From: Sediminicola sp963974715
GTDB lineage: Bacteria > Bacteroidota > Bacteroidia > Flavobacteriales > Flavobacteriaceae
Direction: 5' to 3'
DNA: 64,000 nt
NCBI GenBank assembly: GCA_963974715.1
Contig: CAXBDK010000004.1
Span: 248,001 to 312,000 of the forward strand
Numbering within the stretch: the stretch's first letter is position 1; the number at the start of each line of letters is the position of its first letter. Shown here piece by piece: positions 43,748-52,939 of the stretch. The notes beneath the pieces are model-generated. The model searched no databases. It saw only the letters and a program-made list of their open reading frames with translations, and was not told the DNA's origin. The position numbers were made by a program, and so were the translations under genes.

Positions 43748-44054
43748 GATGTTCAGCGTATCCGCCAAGAAGCGCCATTAGGTATCGCACAGTCCAAAGG
43801 AACGGCCGGACCTACGTTGTGCCCTTCTGTAGAAGGATGGACTTCACTTTGTCGTTTTCGGCTTTATAGGACTGTACTTGATAATAGCCCGTATTAGTGT
43901 TGTTGGCCCCGAACTGGGTATCCTTGGTGGTCTCCATAAGCTGGGCCTCGCTAGCCATGACATAGGACGGGGTTGAGTAGCAAAAAATGGGATGTCGGGG
44001 GCCGTGATCAAATGCCCGTCGAACGGAGACCAGCATTGTGATTATCAAATTCAT
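43748..44054 (-). pseudogene. DUF932 fragment (copy 2)
   Basis: The minus strand retains MASEAQLMETTKDTQFGANNTNTGYYQVQSYKAENDKVKSILLQ, closely related to AMASDAQLMETTRGTVFGAYNAITGYYQNVRSYKTENDKVKSTLL of the intact gene at 26074-27108. The last ~30 codons are recognisable at the DNA level after a frameshift (43748-43800). The upstream two thirds are absent. As with copy 1, a repeat R unit follows about 100 bp away. The region 43407-43747 contains no gene. Confidence 0.75.
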
Positions 44055-44144
44055 TGTTTAAAAGCTGGCCGCCCATAGCAATGAAGCTTTTCGTTTTAAA
44101 ACCGATAGATAGTAGGATATAAAAACATCCGATAAATCATAATA

Positions 44145-44250
44145 AACAAGACCTGTCCTGTGGTGTGGGCCCAATCTCTACCCTTTCGAACGGGTCCTTT
44201 GAAGATTTGGAGCTTTTGCACTACTTTTCGGAATAGGGATATCATCCATA
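44145..44250 (+). repeat. Dispersed repeat R, copy D
   Basis: The fourth copy. It lacks a good hairpin block but keeps the GTGTGGGCCCAA start and the segment ending FEDLELLHYFSE-stop. It follows the DUF932 fragment at 43748-44054, as copy C follows the fragment at 13695. The stretch 44251-44505 is otherwise empty. Confidence 0.55.
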
Positions 44251-44505
44251 ATTAATACCCAATCGGGCCGGTTAATTGTGATAACATCTTCCCTATTATT
44301 TTTGGCAAAAGCGCATTTGGTTACGTTCCACTCTCAGTCTACCATTGATTTTGGTGGTTCAATCAAGCATTATATCTGTTGGAAACTTCCTCAATAGAAC
44401 GATAAATTTCCAATCCTTAAAGTTGAACCCATATTTTCCAAAAACCTTATCTGAATTCCCCACTTCCATTGTATAAATAACTTGGCACATCATCTAAACA
44501 TCAAC

Positions 44506-45791
44506 TTACCCCCCAGCATTTCTTTCGACCTCTTTACTTTTAAAACGAACCAAAAGATTATCGATATCCTCACTTATCTTGGACTCCACTACCCTGGCGT
44601 AAATTTGTGTAGTGGAGAGTTTGGTATGTCCCAGGAGTTTGGAAACCGTTTCAATGGAAACATTATTGGAGAGCATTACCGTAGTTGCAAAAGTATGTCT
44701 GGCCACATGGAAGGTCAGGTTTTTATCAATACCACATGCATTGGCAATTTCCTTTAGATAGGCATTTGTCTTTTGGTTCGAACTGATGGGCAATAGTCCT
44801 TCATTCGGCCCACCCAGATTATACTTTTCCAAAATCGCCCGTGCCTGGGGAATCAAGGGAGCCTTGACCGGTTTGTCCGTCTTCTCACGTTTCGTACTTA
44901 TCCATTGGTTTCCATCGATACCCTTGACAGTATTATCCTTGGTAAGTTCCTTTACATCCACATAGAACAGCCCGGTATAACAGGCAAACACAAAGCAATC
45001 CCTTATCTTCTCCAAACGTTCATTCTTAAGCTCGTAGCATTCCAAGTGTTGCAATTCCTCTTCATCCAAGAACGCTCTATCATATTTATTATACTTCAAC
45101 TGGAACTGATTGAATGGATTCTTTTCCATCCATTCCAATTTTACGGCAAGGTTCAAAATCTTCTTGAACCTTTCCAGATGTTTCATGACACAGTTGTTCC
45201 CCAGGGAGAGTTTCTTATCCGAGCCTTTGTAATTTCTAAGATAGTGCTCGAATTCCGTGACAAAGGCATAGTTCAATTGCTTGAGATAAACATCGCCAAC
45301 CTTTCTTTCCTTTGATAAAAACCTGTCAAGGTACCGTGCAGTGGTATAGTAGTTTTTCATGGTACCATATTTAAGGCAACGGACATCCTTTCATTGTGAT
45401 ATGAGACAAGATTCCTAAGGGTCTTGTTCTTATCGTCCTCACCAAGATAATGTGACTTGATAGCCTCTGCGGTAATTACCCGGTTCTCTTGCAAAAGTTC
45501 TTTATGGCACACCAACAATGCTCCGTACACGCTGTCCATGTAAGAATTCAGTTCCCTGATCGTTTGGGAACTTCCCTTGACCTGGTTTCTGGCATTGTCC
45601 CAATTCTTTGAGGCAACGTTGCGTTTGAGACTGATCTCTGAGCGTTTTCCGTCCACGGTAATACGGACATAAATGGATAATTGATTTGGAACGCTCCTTG
45701 GTTTTCTGGTAAAGAAGACTACCGCGAAAGTGTTTTTTGCTTTCATGTTAAAATGACTTTGGCTAAACAATAATTGTTCATAGAAAGTCAA
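44506..45791 (-). pseudogene. Tyrosine recombinase/integrase, split by a frameshift
   Basis: Two overlapping frames. The first (45791-45357, 144 residues) is the arm-binding N-terminal domain: FFTRKPRSVPNQLSIYVRITVDGKRSEISL, then TLRNLVSYHNERM. The second (45360-44506, 284 residues) continues directly with MKNYYTTARYLDRFL..., the core-binding and catalytic domains: the CYTGLFYVDVKEL block, KREKTDKPVKAPL, HVARHTFATTVML (HxxR) and LGHTKLSTTQIYARV (His and the nucleophile Tyr). A one-base deletion near 45360 (...LNMVP against ...KYGTMKNYY) breaks the gene. It belongs to the mobile-element integrase group of Bacteroidota. The C-terminal part may still be translated from its own ATG but without the arm domain. 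Confidence 0.85.
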
Positions 45792-45837
45792 ATCGTGCCC
45801 AAAAGCTCTTTAAAGATAGGACATTTTAAATAAAAGG

Positions 45838-45873
45838 TTGTACACCGAATTGCACACCTAATTGCACACCTAC
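45838..45873. repeat. Three 12-bp direct repeats, likely integrase arm sites
   Basis: TTGTACACC-GAA, TTGCACACC-TAA and TTGCACACC-TAC follow one another with a strict 12-bp period. They lie 47 bp upstream of the integrase start, the usual place of arm-type binding sites of a tyrosine recombinase. The rest of 45792-46255 holds only the tRNA-Pro fragment. Confidence 0.55.
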
Positions 45874-45968
45874 TATTTGGTTTCAAATGATATAAAATAA
45901 ATGCATAAAACGAAAAAATCACTGAAAATCAATTGATTAACAGTGCTTTTTTTATCTATTGCTAGATT

Positions 45969-45985
45969 TGTCGGGGTGGCAGGAT
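45969..45985 (-). other. tRNA-Pro 3'-end fragment, candidate attachment site
   Basis: On the minus strand, ATCCTGCCACCCCGACA equals the 3' T-stem and acceptor of bacterial tRNA-Pro (ATCCTGCCACCCCGACCA type). The rest of the tRNA is absent, so this is a 3' duplicate such as integrases leave at one end of an element inserted into a tRNA gene. It is 178 bp from the integrase gene. An intact tRNA-Pro copy is not in the window. Confidence 0.6.
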
Positions 45986-46255
45986 GCGAATAAGCCCTCC
46001 TACCCTTCTGTAAACCAATATTTTATATCGAATGCTTTTAAAAAGGACACCGCTAAGGACATCTTCATCAGCTTTTTGAGGCTTTCGCACAATAAATATA
46101 AGAAATGAATGTCAAATCTCTACAAATAGGTGCAAATTGTATTTATCCACCATTATTTGACTTTGATTTGTCTTTTGGTCATTTATTACCACAAAGGACT
46201 ATTATCTTACATGACCATCTTGAATTTGCTTCTTAGTCTTCAGTATATTCTTGTT

Positions 46256-48859
46256 TTATCCATTTATTTGGTTCAAGATGGTAACATCATCGATCTTATC
46301 ATCAGAGGCAAGTAAGAATGCTTTGCTCAAGACCAAGGAAAGCCCCCTATCCCCTTCAAAAGGCAAAAATATATTATCCATATTTTTGTCCTTTCCTCGT
46401 GCCGGAACGATACATAGATACTGGTCATTGGGTTCCATCAAGATGTTTGTGCTCCCTAGATGGATTTTATAAACCCTTTTTGTTCCTTTTACTTTAAGGA
46501 ATTTACCTTCGATGGAAGCAACCTTCTTGATTTTTAATCTCGGCAAGAGTTTTTCAAGAATTTCCTTTCTTGTTTTGGCCATTTCGGTTAGATCGCCAAA
46601 GGAATAACTGCTCCAATAATCCCTATATTGGGGAAGTCCGCCATTATCTCGCCATTCCGGATCGTTGCCTACGCTGGCCACGCCAACAAAAAGGTCCACA
46701 TCGCGCATGATTTCTGAAAACACAATTTTCGGAATCTCAGTAAGCTCCACTATCATCTCGTTCCCATCCACAAATCGAACTTGATCGGTAGCGACATAAT
46801 TCCAGATACCGGCCTCGTTAAATGCGTCTTCTGAATGAATTTCATTGATCCAGTACTGGGCTTCCAAATTATGCTCTTTGAGCGGGATCCTTGCCACTTC
46901 CCCTTCCCTTCCGTCGTCGTACGCTCCGAGCAAAGAATATCGCCATCCCCTTATGCCCGTTAGTGCATTGAACTGATGTTGCTTTAAAAGGTGGCCGGCC
47001 ATTCTATTACTATAGCCCTTGGTCTTTACCTCGGCATCGGTCAGAATATAAACCTCCCTATGAACCTGTTTAAGGGATTGTTTTATTTGGAGTTCCTCCA
47101 ATTTGTTTCTCCAGGCCAATACCTCCTCCATTTTTGAATTGATCGGATGCCAGAGCCTCACCCGGGCCCCATCTGTGATCCAATTCAACTCATTGCCATC
47201 AATGTCTTTCCATTTTGTCCCATCTCGAAAAGCGGCCACAAATTTTTGGCCATTTTCAAACTCCCATACAAGATTTTTGGCCACAAAACTTATCAATCCA
47301 TGGTTCAAGTAAAATTTTAGGAAATTTTCATATGACCAAATCCTATCATATAAATAAGAACGATCAATTCTATCCCTTTGGGCGGTGAGGTACTTTTTGA
47401 TCTGGGCAGCTTCGTCCTTGGCACGTTTTAGGGACAGTTTGTGTTTTGCGGAATTATTTATAAATGCCGGGACAGTCTTTTGTGCCGTACCATCGGGCTT
47501 TATCCAGGTTAAAACAACTTTCCCCAGACCCTCTATTCCCAGTTCCAAAGAGTAATCGTCAAAACCATACTTTTTAGATCCATCTTCCAGCCCAAAAGTG
47601 GGAATGGACAATTCTTCTATTTCAGCAGCCGAAATACCTAATTTTTCAGAAGCGGTCTCAATATACTTTTCAATGAGCTTTTTGGTGTTGTTTTGCTTGA
47701 TCTGCAACCTTAATCTGGATAAATGGCTGATACCTTCTAGGCCTTTTGTGTTTCCAAGGGTATAAATACAGGCATTTCCCAACCCAGCCGCTGCTGGCCC
47801 AACTCCCGGAATTTTCTTGAACGACCTCTCGGTGAGTTTGGCAACAAGGTTCAATGTTTTGGAATCATGAAATTTTGATAAGCTCCAAACAAGCCCCTTT
47901 AAGAATACTAGATTTTTTTGATCCAAGAAAATGTAACTGCTATACACATATTCCTGCCCGTTATAGGATTGCCGGTGCTGCGTTTCCAACTCCTTCAAGG
48001 AATTCACAAAATCCAACCAATCATAAACGGTATCCTTGTACTTTTTTAATCCAATGGAATCTATTATTGCCCCTGTACTTTTCAAATAATTGGCCGAGGG
48101 TTTTGCGCCATTTGCTTTCATAAAAATATGGAACAATGAATACCAATAATCCCTTTGAATTTGATCGAATTCCATAATCTGGCTATTGACCAGTTCCGAT
48201 AAACGGTCGTCAGGTAATTGATAAGGAGCTATTTTGCCCTCATTGTTTTCACTTTCGAAAACTATTTTTTCGATTTTGACCCTGACTTTTTCCAGATCGG
48301 ACCCCCACTGATATCGATTTGCTTTGAACTGGGGCCATCCCAGAACTTTTATCAATTGGTTTTTCAGTACATCAGAAAGTCCGCGCTCCTTTATAGCCCG
48401 TTCCACTTGCTGGATGGTAAACCCTATGGGCCAATCCCGGAACCATCTTCCAGCCTTATCATCGGATTTTTTATAATCTTCCAAAAGACGGATAATCTCA
48501 TCATCTGAAAGCTCTAGATTACTTCGCATCAATAAGCTGAACAGTTCCGGAAAAATGTAGTTTTTGCGAGATATTTCTTCCCTTCCCTTAAAGGCACCCG
48601 ATTTTCGGGATTGCACGGCATAACCGTTAATATGTGGGATAAGATAAAAAAGTAGTTTTTTCTTGGTTTCGAGATTTTTTGCCTTTAAAGTCTTATAGGT
48701 TTCCAGTGCACTAAAAGTGACAGTTTGCCAATGATTGCGCTCATTTCCAGCATATGCTTCTTTTATAAGATTTTCCAGTATACCGTTAAAGTATTCATCC
48801 TCTTGGACACTTGTTTCTTTCTTTCCAAAAATATTGGACAACGTATTTTTAATTCCCAT
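46256..48859 (-). CDS. DUF4132-family protein
   Basis: An 867-residue, mostly helical, soluble protein with no signal peptide. The C-terminal ~400 residues match the DUF4132 family as I know it: RDRIDRSYLYDRIWSYENFLKFYLNHGLISFVAKNLVWEF, an RLWHPI segment, QVHREVYILT and MAGHLLKQHQFNALTGIRGW, ending with an extra domain with VASVGNDPEW and KVASIEGKFLKVKG. The N-terminal half has HEAT-like repeats (LNLVAKLTERSFKKIPGVGPAAAGLGNACIYTLG). No catalytic motif is known. DUF4132 proteins often occur with WGR or MoxR/VWA genes; here it is paired with an unknown 130-aa protein encoded 12 bp upstream. It lies between an integrase and an IS element. Confidence 0.8.
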   Translation of the reverse strand: MGIKNTLSNIFGKKETSVQEDEYFNGILENLIKEAYAGNERNHWQTVTFSALETYKTLKAKNLETKKKLLFYLIPHINGYAVQSRKSGAFKGREEISRKNYIFPELFSLLMRSNLELSDDEIIRLLEDYKKSDDKAGRWFRDWPIGFTIQQVERAIKERGLSDVLKNQLIKVLGWPQFKANRYQWGSDLEKVRVKIEKIVFESENNEGKIAPYQLPDDRLSELVNSQIMEFDQIQRDYWYSLFHIFMKANGAKPSANYLKSTGAIIDSIGLKKYKDTVYDWLDFVNSLKELETQHRQSYNGQEYVYSSYIFLDQKNLVFLKGLVWSLSKFHDSKTLNLVAKLTERSFKKIPGVGPAAAGLGNACIYTLGNTKGLEGISHLSRLRLQIKQNNTKKLIEKYIETASEKLGISAAEIEELSIPTFGLEDGSKKYGFDDYSLELGIEGLGKVVLTWIKPDGTAQKTVPAFINNSAKHKLSLKRAKDEAAQIKKYLTAQRDRIDRSYLYDRIWSYENFLKFYLNHGLISFVAKNLVWEFENGQKFVAAFRDGTKWKDIDGNELNWITDGARVRLWHPINSKMEEVLAWRNKLEELQIKQSLKQVHREVYILTDAEVKTKGYSNRMAGHLLKQHQFNALTGIRGWRYSLLGAYDDGREGEVARIPLKEHNLEAQYWINEIHSEDAFNEAGIWNYVATDQVRFVDGNEMIVELTEIPKIVFSEIMRDVDLFVGVASVGNDPEWRDNGGLPQYRDYWSSYSFGDLTEMAKTRKEILEKLLPRLKIKKVASIEGKFLKVKGTKRVYKIHLGSTNILMEPNDQYLCIVPARGKDKNMDNIFLPFEGDRGLSLVLSKAFLLASDDKIDDVTILNQING

Positions 48860-48871
48860 GTTAAAAATGTG

Positions 48872-49264
48872 TTAGCCGCCAACCAGTTGCGTAAGTTTGA
48901 TAAAGTTGATTTCCGAAGCCTTGCTCACAAGGACCTCTTGGTCCAGATCTTCTGCTTGTCTATCGTCTATTAAAATAAAATAACCGTTTTTCTGAAAGGC
49001 ATCGAGCGCCGTAAATATTTGTTTTTCAGCATCAATTTTCTTTTCCCTATTCCTCATACGAAAGCCGTTTAAAGTCTTCTCCGCCTCGGTAGGACGAACA
49101 AGTCCATTGAAATATTCCGGGAGTTTGTCGTTATACGCTTTCACTTCAGATTCAACTCGGGCAGCGATGAGTTCTTTTACGGTTGTCCGTTCATTGGCAA
49201 TCTCTATTTCCAATTTATTAAGAATGTCGCCTGAAAAGGTCGCATCCTTCACTGTTAGTACCAT
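48872..49264 (-). CDS. Conserved-looking protein paired with the DUF4132 gene
   Basis: A 130-residue soluble protein: VLTVKDATFSGDILNKLEIEIANERTTVKELIAARVESEVKAYN, a loop with PTEAEKTLNGFRMRNREKKIDAEKQIFTALDAFQKNGYFILIDD and a final LVSKASEINFIKLTQLVGG. The middle is helical, with an F-I-L-I-D-D strand. It has no motif I can name. The stop lies 12 bp before the DUF4132 start, so the two form an operon and probably act together. Upstream 49265-49395 may carry the promoter. Confidence 0.6.
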   Translation of the reverse strand: MVLTVKDATFSGDILNKLEIEIANERTTVKELIAARVESEVKAYNDKLPEYFNGLVRPTEAEKTLNGFRMRNREKKIDAEKQIFTALDAFQKNGYFILIDDRQAEDLDQEVLVSKASEINFIKLTQLVGG

Positions 49265-49395
49265 GCTTTATTTTTTTTAACTTATTCATTTTTTTTCCCT
49301 TAAAAGACAAATATGCTCAAGAAGGTTCTTGGCCTGTTTTTTGGTTTTGCCTATAATTCGATTATAAAAAAATCCATTTGAATTTTTCCATAACC

Positions 49396-50034
49396 CTAGG
49401 CCAATCGGAAGGTAATGGGCATTGTATAATGGACCATTACTTTTTTTCCGTCTTTTTCATAGGGGTCCAATTTTTTTAAGGAATCCATTATTCTGAAGCA
49501 TTCTGTATCCAGGGAAATATGGACTCCCTCCAATATTCTTAAATTGCCGATGTCTCCATTTTCATCAATAGTAAACTGCACGGTTACCTTTCCTTGGATT
49601 CGTTCTTCTTGGGCCATTTCGGGGTATCTAAATTGGTTGACGATATGACGTTGTATTTTTTGGGTGTTGGGATCCGATTCGATAGTGATACCCAATTCGC
49701 TGAATCTAATCGCTTTTTCCGGCATGTATTCCCCGTATTTGAGCGCGAAATTGTAGTCAGTTGTCATTTCAACTTTCCCCTTTTTGTCATATTTGGTCCA
49801 GCTACCATATGGTTGTTCCCCCAAATAGGACTTGGTCCATATTTTTTGCTGGTCCTTTGTGCGAGAAAAAACATGGCCAGTTATGCTATCATTGATCTTT
49901 GTAATTTTCAACATATAAGGTCCGTTTTCAACCTCCACCTTGCCATATTTATCCTTGTAATAGGTTGTTCCGCTGTTGGTCTGAGCCCAGATCAGGTTTG
50001 AAAAAAATAAAAGTATTATTAAAGTTCTTTTCAT
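49396..50034 (-). CDS. Exported protein with TonB C-terminal domain
   Basis: A 212-residue protein with signal peptide (MKRTLIILLFFSNLIWAQ). The middle has MORN-like/antitoxin-like strands (GSWTKYDKKGKVEMTTDYNFALKYG). The C-terminal 90 residues form a TonB domain: IQRHIVNQFRYPEMAQEERIQGKVTVQFTIDENGDIGNLRILEGVHISLDTECFRIMDSL and VHYTMPITFRLA. It has no transmembrane N-anchor with a proline-rich linker, so it is not a standard TonB energy transducer. Periplasmic location likely. Its relation to the DUF4132 pair 130 bp downstream is unclear. Confidence 0.75.
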   Translation of the reverse strand: MKRTLIILLFFSNLIWAQTNSGTTYYKDKYGKVEVENGPYMLKITKINDSITGHVFSRTKDQQKIWTKSYLGEQPYGSWTKYDKKGKVEMTTDYNFALKYGEYMPEKAIRFSELGITIESDPNTQKIQRHIVNQFRYPEMAQEERIQGKVTVQFTIDENGDIGNLRILEGVHISLDTECFRIMDSLKKLDPYEKDGKKVMVHYTMPITFRLA

Positions 50035-50075
50035 TTGAGTGGATTTAAATTATAGAAACCATTTTATAGTTACTT

Positions 50076-50543
50076 CTATTCAGGATTTAGTAGTTCGGTA
50101 AGCTCGTGGTCAACGTCTTTCAACATTTTATCCCTATACCATTCTACTGGTTCAAGTTGTTTTTTTAGGGTATCAGAATTTAGTTGATCATATTCCGTTT
50201 GGATCGGACAATTATGAAGCTCACTTTCATAGCCGATTGCCAGTCGAATCGAAAGAAACGGTCTTTTAATTTCTTCTTCTTGTTCAAGATATAATTGTCT
50301 CAATTTTCGACTTGCCAAAACAAGCTCGACCTTACCGGATTTAATTTTTTTCAGTAGTTCAATTGTGCGCCATTTTTCAAATTCTTTCCAGTCAAAATGC
50401 TTCTTGACCATTGATTTTATATAATCCTTGAATTCCCTACTTTCAAAATTAAAAGAGAGTAAATCATTGTAATGGTCTTTTTGAAATATAGTTTCAAGTT
50501 CTTTGTGTTCATAAATCTGGATAAGCCGGGTAAACTGACCCAC
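50076..50543 (-). pseudogene. Unknown protein, 5' end cut by IS21-type element
   Basis: An open frame of 155 codons that starts only with a GTG inside the terminal repeat of the IS element; the first residues (GQFTR) are IS sequence. The true coding part begins near LIQIYEHKELETIFQKDHYNDLLSFN and continues with helical segments ...VKKHFDWKEFEKWRTIELLKKIKSG. No family recognised. Beyond the far end of the IS, a 13-codon frame on the same strand starts at ATG 53101 (MKFKLVCIHLLGN) and then runs into the IS; it could be the missing 5' end, but this is only a suggestion. Confidence 0.5.
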
Positions 50544-50608
50544 CTTCGCCGGATGAAACTGACCATGGCAAATGGACTGCCCAGATTTGATCTATCCTTG
50601 GGTTAAAC

Positions 50609-51346
50609 TTAGTTTTTATTTTTCAATTTTCTTCTCATTGATTCTCCTTTTATATCTATTCTGTGGGCTGTATGCACCAAACGGTCGAGGATGGCATCGG
50701 CCAGTGTTTTCTCCCCGATAATGTCGTGCCACTTTGATACGGGCAATTGTGATGCTATTATAGTGGATTTTTTGCCGTGCCTGTCCTCGATGATCTCCAT
50801 AAGTGCATGCCTATTGATGTTGTCCAATGGTTTAAGGCCGAAGTCATCCAAGATGAGCAAGTCCTGTTTTTCAAGTTTGTTTATCTGTTTTGGATAGGAA
50901 CCGTCTGCCTTTGATGTCTTGAGCAGGGTAAAGAGCTTCGCAGTATTGAAGTACATCGTTTTTGACCCCATGGAACAGGCCTGGTGGCCGATGGCCGATG
51001 CCAGGTAACTTTTGCCCACGCCGGTACTACCGGTAATAAGTATGTTCTCCCTTTTTTGGATGAACCCGCAGGAACCTAGCCGCCGGACCAGGTTCTTGTC
51101 CAGTTGGCGCGACGGTCGGTAGTCTATAGCTTCCATGACGGCCGTATACCTGAACCTTGCGGACTTGGTCAATCGCTCTATCCTACGGTTGTGACGGTCG
51201 TCCCATTCGCTCTGGACGAGATAGGCGATCAGTTCATCGTTGGTGTAACCGGTGGACGGACCGCCGGTTTCCATTGTTGTGGTGAAGGCCCTGTGCATTC
51301 CATAGAGCCTCATTTCTTTCATCGATTGCATTGTTTTTTCGTTCAT
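50609..51346 (-). CDS. istB: IS21-family helper ATPase IstB
   Basis: A 245-residue AAA+ ATPase. The Walker A motif is NILITGSTGVGKSYLASAIGHQA (GxxGxGKS, middle of the protein), Walker B is DLLILDDFG, then STIIASQLPVSKWHDIIGEKTLADAILDRLVHTAHRIDIKGESMR, the conserved IstB C-terminus with sensor and arginine residues. Length is normal for IstB. It starts 24 bp after the istA stop. It stimulates the IstA transposase and controls target choice. The frame is intact, so this element may be active. Confidence 0.95.
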   Translation of the reverse strand: MNEKTMQSMKEMRLYGMHRAFTTTMETGGPSTGYTNDELIAYLVQSEWDDRHNRRIERLTKSARFRYTAVMEAIDYRPSRQLDKNLVRRLGSCGFIQKRENILITGSTGVGKSYLASAIGHQACSMGSKTMYFNTAKLFTLLKTSKADGSYPKQINKLEKQDLLILDDFGLKPLDNINRHALMEIIEDRHGKKSTIIASQLPVSKWHDIIGEKTLADAILDRLVHTAHRIDIKGESMRRKLKNKN

Positions 51347-51370
51347 ATGTTCTGTTTTTAAGTATTGTTC

Positions 51371-52939
51371 CTATTCGTAGTATTTTCCTCCCCTTATGTT
51401 GTTGTGCTCGGGCATTTCCATGTCCCCGTCGATACCTTCATCGATCTGGTCCCACCCCTTTTTCAGGATGCGCTCGACCATATTGTAATTGTACGCACCA
51501 TATTCCGCGGCACGCCTACAGGCACCGTCAAGACGTTCCCTTCCGTACTTTTTGGCAAGGTGGAGCACGCCCAGACAGGACTTATAGGATTGTTCCGGGT
51601 GTTGCTTCTTCTCCAGGATGGCAATGATGTACCCTTTACAGTGTCCGCCGATATCGCTTGCCCAATCGATGAACTTTTCACTGCTCCACTCGCTTATGAA
51701 ACGATGGTGCGAGGGCATATGGTCGGCCAAGGTGGTATAGCCGTATTTCTTCCTGTTCCTTGTATGTACGGCGAACCTTTCGTGCTTATGGTAGATCTCG
51801 ACGATACTGTCGGTATAGACCAGCTTGACCTGTTTGCCTATATGCCTGTAGGGCACGCTGTAATAATGCTTGTCCTTCCCAAAATAAACATGGCTGTTCT
51901 TGTGTACGGTGGCCTGGGCATAGCGTTTTACCTCATAGCGTTTCGCCGGTAACGGCATCAGTTCGCCCTTCTCGATCTCCATAAAAAGCGAACACCTGGA
52001 ATATTCCCTTCCCCTGAACGACATTGCGTTGTGTTTTTCCAACAGTTCCCTTATCGCGATGTTGATATCGGTCATGCTATGGAAGACCTGGTTCCGTAAA
52101 GGGGCGAACACCCTGGTGTAGATTATCTTCACGGCGTTCTCCACTATGGCCTTGTCCCTTGGCCTATAGGTACGTGTGGGCAGTACTGCCGTTTCGTAGT
52201 GTTCGGCAAAGTCGGCGAACACCTCGTTGACCTTGGGCTCGTAACGGCTGCTCTTGGTAACCGCCGACTTAAGGTTGTCCGGCACCAAGGCCTTTGGTAC
52301 GCCGCCGTAGAACCATAGTGCGTTCTCGGTGCAGCGGATGAAGTCCTCCAGTTTTTGGCTTGCACAGGCCTCTACATAAGTGTATTGGCTGCTACCGAGT
52401 ATACACACGAACACCTCCAGTTCCTTCAGTTCACCGGTGTCCCTGTCAACAATATGGAGTTTCTTTCCCGTGAAGTCTATAAAGAGCTTGTCGCCGGCCT
52501 TGTGCTCCATGTGCATTACCGGAGAGGTCTCCTTGCGCCATTCGGCGTACCAATACTTGAACTGTGAGAGCTTGAAGCCATCGGGGTGCTTGGCATAATA
52601 TTCTTCCCATAACAATTGTCTGGTCACCCCGGTCTTGCGAAGCTCTTTGTCAAAATAGGGAAAGTACTGCCTTAAGGTCAGCAAACGTTGGCTCTTGCGC
52701 TTTTGCCCGTCCTTAAAAAGGTTGTGGAGTTCCTCTAGGGTCATCTTCTCCACTTCGTAGGCGGTAAAACGGTACCGCCTGAAGAATTCGATGTACTTCC
52801 TGACCGTGACACGGGATATGCCCAATTGTTGGCTTATCCCACGCTTGCTCGTACCGGAGGTGTACAGTTTGTAAATCAGTTTTGTTTTTCGCATGTCTAT
52901 CTGCTTGTTCGCCATGGTGCTTTTTAACAAAAAAAGCAC
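51371..52939 (-). CDS. istA: IS21-family transposase IstA
   Basis: A 522-residue transposase. The N-terminal helix-turn-helix reads RGISQQLGISRVTVRKYIEFF (about residues 35-55). The DDE integrase-core follows with the first Asp in KLFIDFTGKKLHIVDRDTGE, the second in GGVPKALVPDNLKSAV and the Glu in YRPRDKAIVENAVKIIYTRVF. A C-terminal YSVPYRHIGKQVKL and KWSSEKFIDWA-like region completes the family. All parts are present without stops. It is the first gene of the IS21 element and precedes istB. Confidence 0.95.
   Translation of the reverse strand: MLFLLKSTMANKQIDMRKTKLIYKLYTSGTSKRGISQQLGISRVTVRKYIEFFRRYRFTAYEVEKMTLEELHNLFKDGQKRKSQRLLTLRQYFPYFDKELRKTGVTRQLLWEEYYAKHPDGFKLSQFKYWYAEWRKETSPVMHMEHKAGDKLFIDFTGKKLHIVDRDTGELKELEVFVCILGSSQYTYVEACASQKLEDFIRCTENALWFYGGVPKALVPDNLKSAVTKSSRYEPKVNEVFADFAEHYETAVLPTRTYRPRDKAIVENAVKIIYTRVFAPLRNQVFHSMTDINIAIRELLEKHNAMSFRGREYSRCSLFMEIEKGELMPLPAKRYEVKRYAQATVHKNSHVYFGKDKHYYSVPYRHIGKQVKLVYTDSIVEIYHKHERFAVHTRNRKKYGYTTLADHMPSHHRFISEWSSEKFIDWASDIGGHCKGYIIAILEKKQHPEQSYKSCLGVLHLAKKYGRERLDGACRRAAEYGAYNYNMVERILKKGWDQIDEGIDGDMEMPEHNNIRGGKYYE

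Noticed and set aside
45838..45873. CRISPR-like short repeat array
   Set aside because: Repeats are only 9-12 bp with 3-bp spacers and no cas genes; integrase arm sites fit better.
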